Below are positions 58,801 to 64,000 of a DNA stretch of 64,000 nt, in pieces. How positions within the stretch are numbered: position 1 is the first letter of the stretch; each line of letters begins with the position of its first letter. This DNA is from Antedon mediterranea (Eukaryota; Echinodermata; Crinoidea; Comatulida; Antedonidae), in NCBI RefSeq assembly GCF_964355755.1, contig NC_092671.1, positions 26,594,070 to 26,658,069 of the forward strand, in the 5' to 3' direction. The position numbers were made by a program, and so were the translations under genes. The notes under the pieces were generated by a model that was not told the DNA's origin, ran no database searches, and saw only the letters and a list, made by a program, of their open reading frames with translations.

Positions 58801-59707
58801 ACTATGATTACGGCATGATGAACCCTGACGAAAATCGCACAAGTGAAAGTAAACCTCCAGCCGAAACTGACAGGTACGTTGTCCATAAAATGATAGAGAT
58901 TATTTCACTATGTCGACTGATAGCCTATGCCCTTGCACAAATCGACTGGTATGTCGATTGAGAACTTGTTCAGTGTCAGTTTGCTGTTTGCCTTCTGACT
59001 TTACTGCAAAAGTTGATCAAAATCGTGACGAATGAATGATCTTGCGATGATTTTCCAGGGAATGTAGTAAAAGGCATCTACATTAAATTACATTTAAATA
59101 AAGGGTCTTATCACTAGGGCCTCGAATTAAAAAAAACCAGTCAACTACTACCATGTGCGTGTTCACTAAAACATTACTTATACTTATTTGTCTACAAATT
59201 AAGCATGTTTGTTTATTTTACATCTTCGGTACATTTATTTTATTCAGAATGAGAAATGAACTGTACGGAACTTTTTAATAATTGTTTATAAAATCAAAAA
59301 AACCAACCAGATTATAACAGGAAAAGATGGTGAAGGAAAGTGTTTCCTGAAAACTTGGCATTTCTGTCTGGCTGTTTTTCTTTTTTTTAACTTTTGATTT
59401 AGCTTTTTGCTTATATTGTATCTCAATTGACATGGATCCACTGATACCCAAGCCCAAAGCATGTTGTCCTTTTTCAGTATTTTGCCTTTAATCTTTTCAT
59501 TTATTTTTTGGTTTCGTTTTTTATAAGGGCTGTGCAAGTAACTGTCGAAAGCATAATGCACCCGTTACTATTAACGCGCCTGTACCCTGCATTATTTGCG
59601 TTGTATGCACTCAACCATGACCAAACTGATGACTGTTACTGGGATCGTCTCTGCCGTCTCAACAAGCAGCCAGACATTCCATTAATGTCCTACCTAGGGA
59701 TACACAA
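26622..59707 (+). CDS. ALS2: Alsin (ALS2), 22 exons; 5' end uncertain, C-terminus beyond the window
   Basis: Exons: 26622-28127, 29387-29483, 34653-34724, 35857-35969, 36563-36743, 36877-37048, 38357-38612, 39246-39408, 39876-40007, 40236-40364, 43971-44041, 44528-44818, 45993-46058, 46373-46474, 54491-54755, 55348-55425, 55914-56032, 56862-57029, 57390-57510, 58242-58399, 58703-58873 and 59528-59707. All are GT/AG and in phase, giving 1,537 codons; human alsin has 1,657. Domain order is RCC1-like, DH, PH, MORN, VPS9, which among proteins I know is unique to alsin. Alsin is a guanine-nucleotide exchange factor for RAB5 (VPS9) that also acts on RAC1, working on endosomes and membrane ruffles. 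The first exon shown needs one upstream base pair set (phase 2) and therefore at least one earlier exon. The final ~110-130 residues of VPS9 are not in the window. One extra 45-bp in-phase exon (42234-42278) may be optional. Confidence 0.95.
31395..31505. repeat. Two-copy tandem duplication
   Basis: CGATGATATTGACTGTGTAA occurs twice about 70 bp apart, each preceded by CTCGAG and followed by TTTTCG. A degraded tandem duplication in an ALS2 intron. Confidence 0.7.
31535..31625 (-). repeat. tRNA-derived SINE head
   Basis: The minus strand reads GTGGCCCAGCGGGTGAAACG (box A-like) and, about 40 bp on, CCCGAGTTCAAGATC (box B-like). The same head, TTGGCCCAGTGAGTAAAACG, occurs on the plus strand near 61375, indicating a family. 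It lies in the ALS2 intron 29484-34652. Confidence 0.5.
32061..32246. mobile_element. Nearly perfect palindromic MITE with ~8-bp target duplication
   Basis: The left end ACAGATATTG and the right end CAATATCTGT are inverted. The interior is a long palindrome (GATTTGACATCCCC, GGGAATGATATTAAGTTC, GGGGAATATATATTTCCC and their inverted copies on the right). ATAATATA at 32053-32060 and ATAATATG at 32247-32254 look like an 8-bp target duplication with one change, the length used by hAT elements. No open frame. Confidence 0.75.
33170..33260 (-). repeat. tRNA-like SINE fragment
   Basis: The minus strand reads TAGTGGAGTTAACATGC (box A-like) and then AAAGGTTCAATCC (box B-like). There is no complete cloverleaf that I can see. 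In the ALS2 intron 29484-34652. Confidence 0.4.
33598..33778. mobile_element. Harbinger-like MITE, 181 bp, TTA target duplication
   Basis: Inverted ends AGGGTCTTTCACACCTGTTC and AACAGGTGTGAAAGACCCT are flanked on both sides by TTA (33595-33597 and 33779-33781). The interior is GC-rich and palindromic (CGGCTACGCGC / GCGCATAGCCGCGTG). A 3-bp TTA duplication is typical of PIF/Harbinger elements; assigning the superfamily on that basis is inference. Confidence 0.8.
34845..35240 (+). repeat. SINE with a 5S rRNA-derived head (SINE3-like), copy 1
   Basis: From 34851 to about 34966 the sequence follows 5S rRNA: GGTCATACGGTCTTGAAAGA, then TCGGATCACTGAAGTTAAG, TTGGGTGGGAAACCATATGG and GGTGCTTTA, covering the internal promoter boxes. 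After it comes a tRNA-like block (GAGTGATGGTGAAATAATAAG ... TTGGCTTAAGTC) and a body containing CTAGAACTTGATACACTATT and TAGGCGCTGCACTGCTGGCT. The body matches copy 2 at 54900-55295. Too diverged from a real 5S gene and continuous with a repeated body, so it is a retroposon. Confidence 0.8.
35709..35856 (+). repeat. ~23-bp tandem repeat carrying multiple 3' splice-site motifs
   Basis: Units of the form ACATCTATTTTTAGTAACAC repeat about six to seven times up to the ALS2 exon at 35857. AG dinucleotides following T-runs end at 35744, 35788, 35810, 35834 and 35856; the last is the acceptor used in my gene model. Two units read TTTTATT instead. Use of 35834 or 35810 would bring an immediate TAA in frame, and 35788 would shift the frame. 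Confidence 0.8.
36201..36350. mobile_element. MITE with TTGGTTCCCACTA ends
   Basis: The left end TTGGTTCCCACTAAAGACGC and the right end GCGTCTCTACTGGGAACAAA are inverted copies, with CTTTGTGTTG matching CAGCGCAAAG inside. A related copy lies at 42401-42594. In the ALS2 intron 35970-36562. Confidence 0.7.
37214..37671. repeat. 38-bp minisatellite, 12 near-identical copies
   Basis: The unit begins TATAGAGTACTACAAGCACT and ends TTACAGTACATGTGTGTC. Twelve head-to-tail copies appear with practically no differences, implying recent expansion or ongoing homogenisation. It lies in the ALS2 intron 37049-38356 and is followed directly by a MITE. Confidence 0.95.
37680..37946. mobile_element. Harbinger-like MITE, 267 bp, TTA target duplication
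   Basis: Inverted ends AGCCTGGTTTCCATAAAATC and ATTTAATGGAAACCAGGCT are flanked by TTA on both sides (37677-37679 and 37947-37949). The interior holds inverted AACTTTGCCGAT / ATCGGCAAAGTT and GATTCATCG / CGATGAATC. No open frame. Confidence 0.85.
38928..39062. mobile_element. MITE with GTCTACAC-type ends, copy 1
   Basis: Inverted halves: AAAGCTATGTCTACCTATC, TGATGTGCTCATATATGGAC and the right-hand GGGCACATCACACTTTTTTT, GTGTAGACAGCTGAGCTTTA. A sister copy lies at 56227-56373 with the same GATGTGCCC and CATATATGGGCACATCA words. In the ALS2 intron 38613-39245. Confidence 0.65.
41780..41960. repeat. Dispersed repeat shared with 58900-59070
   Basis: Contains GAATGATCTCGCAATGATTTTC and GAATGTAGTAAAG, matching GAATGATCTTGCGATGATTTTC and GAATGTAGTAAAA at 59033-59070 in direct orientation, with weaker upstream similarity (GTTCAGTG). 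Family unknown; both copies are in ALS2 introns. Confidence 0.5.
42234..42278 (+). CDS. Possible 15-codon cassette exon of ALS2
   Basis: A 45-bp open stretch ([15 protein letters not shown]) is bounded by ACAAAAG on the left and GAG/GTATCA on the right. It is phase 0 on both sides, matching the phase-0 junction between exons 40236-40364 and 43971-44041 of the PH domain. Human alsin has no obvious counterpart at this point. Phase and borders fit, but a segment this short can arise by chance. Confidence 0.35.
42401..42594. mobile_element. MITE related to the 36201-36350 element
   Basis: Ends ACTTGGTTCC and TTGGAACCAAGC are inverted. The right half shares TTGTGATTGGTCAACTCACT with the copy at 36201-36350 (GTGATTGGTCAAATCACTT). 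A GAAGATCAGAGCGCTC segment inside also occurs at 17838-17852, suggesting a nested or chimeric insertion. Confidence 0.55.
44879..45970 (+). mobile_element. Copy of a ~1.1-1.5-kb interspersed element filling an ALS2 intron
   Basis: Almost the whole intron between exons ending 44818 and starting 45993 is an inverted copy of 50960-52425. Matching blocks include TAGGTCGTGCCCACAGATGG, AATTACTTCC beside CCTGGG, GAGGATGGGTGCAAAGAGGA, GTATACGCTGTG / GTATACACTGTC, ACTAATTATCTAACTCAACT, GTTGGTTC/GAACCAAC and AATGCGCGATTTACTGAATT. There is no coding capacity. The other copy extends further at the end that carries an AATA tail; this one lacks it. Confidence 0.8.
47000..47312. mobile_element. Long palindromic MITE
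   Basis: The left arm contains GGACGATTGTGGGTCACATG and the right arm CATGTGACCCACATTCGTCC. Further in, GGTACAAATAATGGCAC pairs with GTGCCATTATTTGTACC, and GAATGATGAAAGGTTATATC with GATATAACCTTTCATCATTC, leaving a short loop (GAGGCAAAGCC). Diverged half-copies with the same words occur at 54120-54250, and more weakly near 29130-29240 and 34500-34610. Confidence 0.8.
47940..48745 (-). rRNA. 28S rRNA gene fragment, part 3' of the R2 site
   Basis: Read on the minus strand it starts TAGCCAAATGCCTCTTCATC, the conserved sequence immediately 3' of the R2 insertion point in 28S rDNA. It continues through GAGATTCCCACTGTCCC, GCTAGCGAAAACACAGCC-type sequence, GTTCACCAACTAATAGGGAA, CGTCGTGAGACAGGTTAG, ACAGTAATCCTGCTCAG and CAAGCCAGTGATGCGATGCTACCATCTGAG towards the 28S 3' end. 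Point changes and small deletions against the conserved core (for example in the GTGACG region) indicate a non-functional copy. Open frames on either strand here are rRNA artefacts. Confidence 0.88.
49156..49587 (-). pseudogene. R2 C-terminal zinc knuckle and restriction-like endonuclease fragment
   Basis: The minus strand reads an R2-type tail: [18 protein letters not shown] fits CX2C-X8-H-X4-C. The downstream KPDIIAIDT and [10 protein letters not shown] carry the PD...D core of the restriction-like endonuclease that nicks the 28S target. A frame change follows, and the C-terminal [13 protein letters not shown]-like stretch continues at about 49050-49150 in another frame. Confidence 0.75.
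49868..50245 (-). pseudogene. R2 reverse-transcriptase fragment with altered catalytic motif
   Basis: [14 protein letters not shown] and [20 protein letters not shown] correspond to reverse-transcriptase motifs B and C; the second normally reads FADDLVLLAE. Here the two aspartates have become an Asp-Glu pair after Val, so catalysis is unlikely. [17 protein letters not shown] follows, matching the usual motif D region. Confidence 0.75.
50661..50855 (-). pseudogene. R2 N-terminal zinc-finger fragment
   Basis: The minus strand reads [20 protein letters not shown] followed by YSCSKCGGI, giving one complete C2H2 finger and the first half of a second. N-terminal C2H2 fingers are characteristic of R2 proteins, where they bind the 28S target. 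The nested element's AATA-rich tail lies directly upstream. Confidence 0.6.
50862..52425 (-). mobile_element. Interspersed element nested in the R2 copy, AATA-tailed
   Basis: On the minus strand it begins near 52425 with a short hairpin (AGATGGTACGCTCGCTTCGC and its complement), runs through GTCGTGCCCACAGATGG, and ends in GTTTTATACCTGAATAAATA with further AAATA repeats at 50862-50885. It matches 44879-45970 over most of its length in opposite orientation. The simple-repeat tail suggests retroposition; the hairpin end would fit a foldback or Helitron-like element as well. No coding region is seen. Confidence 0.7.
52786..53681 (-). rRNA. 28S rRNA gene fragment, part 5' of the R2 site
   Basis: Read on the minus strand it ends CGGCGGGAGTAACTATGAC then TCTCTT, the conserved sequence just 5' of the R2 site. 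The preceding ~900 bp are typical 28S core (AATGTCAAAGTTAAGAAATT, CTTGGCGTTCTTTCGGGGTC, GTAACTTCGGGAAAAGGATT, GCCTCTCGTGCGAAAGGGAA, GAAAATGGATGGCGCT). The fragment stops abruptly at about 53681, where AT-rich unique DNA resumes. Open frames of 100-125 codons here are rRNA artefacts. Confidence 0.9.
54900..55295 (-). repeat. 5S/tRNA chimeric SINE, copy 2
   Basis: The minus strand begins with a 5S-like head (GCCATACTGCATTGAAACAC, GGTGATCTGACGAGAACCGG, GGATGAGAGATTGTTCAGG, GACGGGTGCTGTATGG). Next come a tRNA-like box A (TGGTGTAATGATAGAGG) and box B (GGGTTCGAGCC), and then the body with GAACTTGGTACACTATTCG and GGTAGGCGCTGCACTGCTGG. It shares this architecture with copy 1 at 34845-35240. In the ALS2 intron 54756-55347. 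Confidence 0.8.
55690..55765 (+). repeat. tRNA-like SINE fragment
   Basis: TTTGGCCGAATGGTATAGAT resembles box A, and CCTGGGTTTGCCATC follows at tRNA-like spacing. The box B is poor. In the ALS2 intron 55426-55913. Confidence 0.3.
56227..56373. mobile_element. MITE with GTCTACAC-type ends, copy 2
   Basis: AAAGCTCTGTCTACACTGTG at the left pairs with AGTGTAGCCAGAGGTTT at the right, with GATGTGCCCAAATATGG pairing to CCATATATGGGCACATCA inside. Sister of the copy at 38928-39062. In the ALS2 intron 56033-56861. Confidence 0.7.
56862..59707 (+). other. ALS2 exons for the helical region and start of the VPS9 domain
   Basis: Exons 56862-57029, 57390-57510, 58242-58399, 58703-58873 and 59528-59707. 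Recognisable pieces are [58 protein letters not shown] and, in the last exon, [39 protein letters not shown] and GIHK, which align with the VPS9 part of human alsin. The domain stops at a phase-2 donor (AA then GTTAGT); the remaining RAB5-exchange core must be on later exons outside the window. Confidence 0.9.
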
Positions 59708-60070
59708 GTTAGTATATATTATCTATTAATTCAATTCAACTGAACGAACACCATAGTATGCTAATTAGTGCTGAATAGGTTTTCAACTCCATCTCTACGA
59801 TGTAGAAGAGAAGGATTCCATATGTGTGTATTTCGATACAGTTTAATCAATATTAACCATTTTTTTATACAAGAGAGAAAATAAAATTAAATATAATTCA
59901 TAAAAAAAAGATTAGTAAAACATGAGATTAATGGAAACGGTACAGAGAAATATTAAATATCACTCTTACATCACCTACTAGGTTGAAAAATATACACACC
60001 CATGATAATTAATGTGTTAATTTTAAATATGGTATTTTTATTCAATTCTCATGTTATGATATATCTGATG

Positions 60071-60355
60071 TTTATATGACCCGGAGTTTATATGACCCGG
60101 AGTCTATATGACCCGGAGTCTATATGACCCGGAGTCTATATGAACTTAAGTTCATATGAACTTAAGAATATATGAACTTAAGAATATATGAACTTAGGTA
60201 TATATGAACTTAGGTATATATGAACTTAGGTATATATGAACTTAGGTATATATGAACTTAGGTATATATGAACTTAGGTATATATGAACTTAGGTATATA
60301 TGAACTTAGGTATATATGAACTTAGGTATATATGAACTTAGGTATATATATGATA
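60071..60355. repeat. 16-bp tandem array made of two unit types
   Basis: About four units of TATATGACCCGGAGTC are followed without interruption by about thirteen units of the TATATGAACTTAGGTA type, the first few reading AAGTTCA/AAGAATA. All units have the same 16-bp length and start TATATGA, so one variant replaced the other along the array. After the last ALS2 exon in view. Confidence 0.9.
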
Positions 60356-61373
60356 TGATGTCTATATGACCTGATGTTTATTTAACTATGATAGAGGGTT
60401 GTGAAAATGAAACTAAAATTATAATTTGTCAAAGACTTTGATTGTCAGGGAATGCGACGAAAATATGCATGGTGGGGAGGGGCATGCATGATTGAAATGC
60501 TTTTGTATTTAATACGAGTAGTAGTTTAATTAATACTTTTCTGTACTTCTACACATTTTTTGTCTTATTCAAGGATGGGTCTAGATATATACTTTGTGAA
60601 TTTGTATGTATACACAAGTGGGATATTGCATCACTGATGCCCTCATTTAGTATAAATTCTTATCTGTAGCCATTTTTATTCAAAATATTTCTTGCAGTAT
60701 AGCCATAGAGCAATAATTGCTTTATGGTCTAATCATCTTTTGCCTTGATGTATCTTAAAATTTGTGACATCACAATACTAAATTATTTACAAGTTTATGT
60801 AAAGAACTTCAATTCAATGTACAGTAGATCTCATTAATTATTGATGTATCCATTTTTCTAATTCATGTTATTCTGTGTATTGTTAGATACCCTTAATCAA
60901 TATCAGCTTCAATATTCCTAATTACTATGGCTTCAAAATTCTTTAATACTGTCACAAATTTGACTCAAAGAAATATTAAATAAAACTACTAATTATTCTA
61001 CCAAATTTTTCGCATATTTCACGTATCTCCTCGAAAACCACTAAAAGGTATGTGCTCACATTTTGCACAATGATGTTTATTGATGGGCCGCTCACGATAG
61101 GCTATGTCACTGTCCTAAATTTTAAGGATAAACACTAAAAAAAGGCAAAAATAGCAGTAATTTGACCATTTTTTGCGTGTTGTTACGTTACAAACGTCAA
61201 CTACACAACCTTCTCCATTGTGTATCGCAATGGCCTGATCTACACACACAATGCCGAGCCGCCAAATTAAAACAGTGTTTAGTCTCGACAGCCGCCCAAC
61301 CGTATCGACTGATCGTGTCGTTGAAGTTTTAATTAATTACACCTATCCTATAAACAGAATGTATTTTGTAAAT

Positions 61374-61450
61374 CACGGTTTGGCCCAGTGAGTAAAACGC
61401 TGTGGCCATCAACATTAATGCTTAGTAGGTTCGAGTTCGAATCCGCGATA
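61374..61450 (+). repeat. tRNA-derived SINE head
   Basis: GTTTGGCCCAGTGAGTAAAA (box A) and GGTTCGAGTTCGAATCC (box B) are spaced as in a tRNA, but the arms do not pair into a clean cloverleaf and there is a pyrimidine-poor 3' end. Related to the minus-strand copy at 31535-31625. Confidence 0.5.
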
Positions 61451-62959
61451 GTTTAAATAATAATTATCTCTGCCTAAAGCAACCAATCTAAACCACAATG
61501 TATTTACAATAGTAGCAAAAAAGATACCAAACCTCACGAAAAAAAATGCAAAATATAAAAAAAAACATTTTAAAAAAATGTAAATTATTAGAAAAACAAA
61601 AAAACACACACTACAAATAAAATGATTCCAAAGTCGTGTTTCCACAAAGTATAAAAGTTTGTGTCCGAGCGCATCATCTAATTTTCGAGTAGTGAGTGCA
61701 CTTTTTGTGTTGATTTTAAAGTCTGTTTTATTATTCCAATACTCACATCTTAATTCTATAACTTAATTCCTATTTATATTTTATCATTAAAATGTTTTAA
61801 TCTAACGACTGATTAACAGACGTCACTTTCTGATGCTCACCCCAGATTATTAATATTCACACAGCACAAAGGACAATATCCAGTATTGCACTTTTATAAT
61901 ACTTAATCATCCCATGCAAATTATTTTTAAGGCAGACAAGACCATGATGAGCACAGGTTATTGCTAGACCACACTTTAATTACAAAAGGAGCAAATAGAT
62001 AACAAATCTCCCAAACAAACACAAATAACAAAATATTAAAACCATTGAAATAAAAAAACGTTTTATTATACATGCAAAGTATCCTTATGTTTACGGAATT
62101 TAGAATTCCTTCTTTTTATGAATTATTATTGAAATTCAATATATGGCCTGATGTGTAGACTAAATGCAAGCGAAAATGTTTTAGTGTCAACGATTATAAG
62201 CAATGTCTTATATAAGTCAAAGATGCTCTCCAGGTGGAATGTCATCCAGAGATGAGTAGTAGTAGTCTTGTTTATTTTATTTCATTTATAATATGTAATT
62301 TTTATTTCTATGGACCAGAGATTCAGAAATAAAAGATTGAATGAATAACCATATATTAAGGCAGAAAAGACAGTGAGGAGCACGGGTTACTGCTAGTTGT
62401 ACATAATTTCGCGTTGTCAAAGGCTTTCATAATAATTAAAATAAATATTTCATTTTAGTTCACTATTAAAATCAACATAGAAAATACAAATGGTGGCCTG
62501 ATAGGACCAGATCAAATGCAATTTTTACAAACATTTAAAACAAAAATTTTATATATAAAATTTTAAAATATATAATTACACTATGAAAACAAACACCAAC
62601 AAAAAAATATATATAACATTTATATTAAAATTACAGATAAATAACAGGAAACAAAAAAACAAAATAAATATACTTTGTATAAATATTATTCATTAGTGAC
62701 CGAATAAATATTATTATTATAACTTAAAAATAGAGCCTTTTCAGAATTGTTATTGACCTTTCTTTATTCTCACACAGTGCCTTTGATTCGTTTCTAAATT
62801 GGCGCTATATACATTTATGGTGTTAATATATTTTGCAATTTCTTATTTTTATTGTTTAGTCTTGAGTGCCTTTAAATATTTTTATACCACAATACATAAA
62901 TTAAAATTAATAATTGATTAAAGAACTTGGGCAATAATGTAATTGAACTACCTAGGTTA

Positions 62960-63545
62960 AAAAGAATAAGGCAAATAATAATGAGCTACACAGGTTAAAG
63001 AAAATTAAATAATATGTATTTTTAATTATATTATGTTATTTACTATTTGTTTGTAGGCAATATGTTAATCAATAATGAGATACCTATAGATTGCAGAAAA
63101 TAAAATAATATGTATTTTTGATTATATTATGTTATTTACTATTTGTTCCTAGGCAATAAGGTACAATCACTAATGAGATACCTAGGTTACAGAAAATTAA
63201 ATAATATGTATTTTAAATTATATTATGTTATTTGCTATTTGTTCCTAGGCAATAAGGTACAATCACTATGAGATACCTAGGTTACAGAAAATTAAATAAT
63301 ATGTATTTTTGATTATATTATGTTATTTACCATTTGTTCCTAGGCAATAAGGTACAATCATTAATGAGCAACCGAAGTTAGAGAAAATTAATCAATTTGA
63401 ATGTTTAAAATTCTAAATTCATTTGTTCCTAATATAAAGGTCATTATTAATGAGTTACCCAAGTTTAAAGGAAATATATATAATGTATTTTTTAATTCTA
63501 TCACATATTTACCATTTGTTTCTAGACAATAAGGTAATTAATAAT
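62960..63545. repeat. ~96-bp AT-rich tandem repeat, about six copies
   Basis: The landmark CTAGGCAATAAGG recurs near 63055, 63151, 63247 and 63342, then in diverged form near 63435 and 63523. Each is followed by AATGAGATACCTAGGTTACA and AATAATATGTATTTT-type sequence. The middle copies are nearly identical and the outer ones decayed. Confidence 0.85.
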
Positions 63546-64000
63546 GAGCTACTCAAGAAATTGAATTATTCATCAAAATGATATTCAAGGCGATTTGAAG
63601 ACTAACCATATTTCACCTATTGTTCCATCCCCATTCTTTACGATCTGTATGCTAAAATCAATATTAAATTAAGCTTATATTTCTATAATCAATAATTGGA
63701 TGATTACACCTGAATGATTATTATCTTGAGTATTTGATCTGTAGAGCATCTATATTATTACCTTTCTTAAAAATCTATATTTAATGTACAGGATTTTGTG
63801 GTGTCAAATATATAGGTGTTTGCTCTCATTTTAATTAACAAATAAGCCACGTTTATTGTCTTACACTTCCATATTATTGTATTCAATTTACATTAGATAA
63901 AATAATCATAAAACGTACAATTATTGGGACATACTGTATGTTTAAATTATAATTTAAATATTAGGATATTATGTTTGATATAAATAGAACAATTATTAAT

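Larger units (their letters stand above)
59708..64000. other. Probable ALS2 intron, no exon recognised
   Basis: The last exon seen ends in a donor, so at least the next part is intron. I searched both strands for the remaining VPS9 sequence and for another gene and found none. The stretch is very AT-rich and holds the 16-bp array, a tRNA-like head and the ~96-bp array. The short open frame at 61415-61645 is low-complexity and unsupported. Confidence 0.5.

Noticed and set aside
59275-59561. Lysine-rich minus-strand open frames
   Set aside because: Intronic, antisense to the ALS2 exon boundary, and composed of poly-A/T-derived residues.
61374-61450. A tRNA gene
   Set aside because: Box A and B are present but the arms do not pair into a cloverleaf, and a related head occurs at 31535-31625.

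Overview
This is eukaryotic nuclear DNA: AT-rich, intron-rich and crowded with DNA-transposon remnants, SINE-like elements and minisatellites. The animal-type genes (a Shiftless homologue, a ciliary kinesin and alsin), exons of 60-300 bp with GT-AG introns, and the recurring palindromic word TAGGCCTAGG suggest a marine invertebrate deuterostome. An echinoderm is my best guess, but the sequence does not prove it.

Layout. (1) Positions 328-6003, minus strand: five spliced exons of a SHFL (Shiftless/C19orf66) homologue, running off the left edge. Its 3.65-kb first intron holds a decayed inverted-repeat DNA transposon. (2) Positions 6004-6466: a 463-bp gap shared with a divergent small gene (6467-7463, plus strand, 3 exons, 96 codons) that I do not recognise. 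(3) Positions 7600-9975: intergenic DNA with a 20-bp and a 45-bp tandem array. (4) Positions 10050-22941, minus strand: a complete 15-exon KIF9 kinesin of 812 codons. A 3.4-kb transposon with long terminal inverted repeats (TIRs), carrying a broken transposase and two nested MITEs (short nonautonomous inverted-repeat elements), sits in the intron between exons 1 and 2. A further minus-strand coding exon at 24567-24707 may add a KIF9 N-terminal extension. (5) Positions 26622-59707, plus strand: 22 exons of ALS2 (alsin), giving 1,537 codons in RCC1-like, DH, PH, MORN and VPS9 order. The start codon is uncertain and the last part of the VPS9 domain lies beyond the right edge. (6) Positions 59708-64000: no exon recognised; a 16-bp two-variant satellite, a tRNA-like SINE head and a ~96-bp tandem array.

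The most striking structure is in the 8-kb ALS2 intron between 46474 and 54491. A ~1.7-kb piece of 28S rDNA (minus strand) is interrupted exactly at the R2 target site by a decayed R2 retrotransposon. The R2 is itself interrupted by a ~1.5-kb element ending in an AATA-rich tail. A second copy of that ~1.5-kb element, in opposite orientation, fills the ALS2 intron at 44879-45970, so two MORN exons lie between inverted copies. Also notable are two copies of a SINE with a 5S rRNA head followed by a tRNA-like box A/B region, and an ALS2 3' splice site that is the last unit of a tandem repeat carrying several AG acceptors.

Gene models were made by joining exons at GT/AG sites with matching codon phase and comparing them with remembered family sequences. 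No alignment software or expression data was used.
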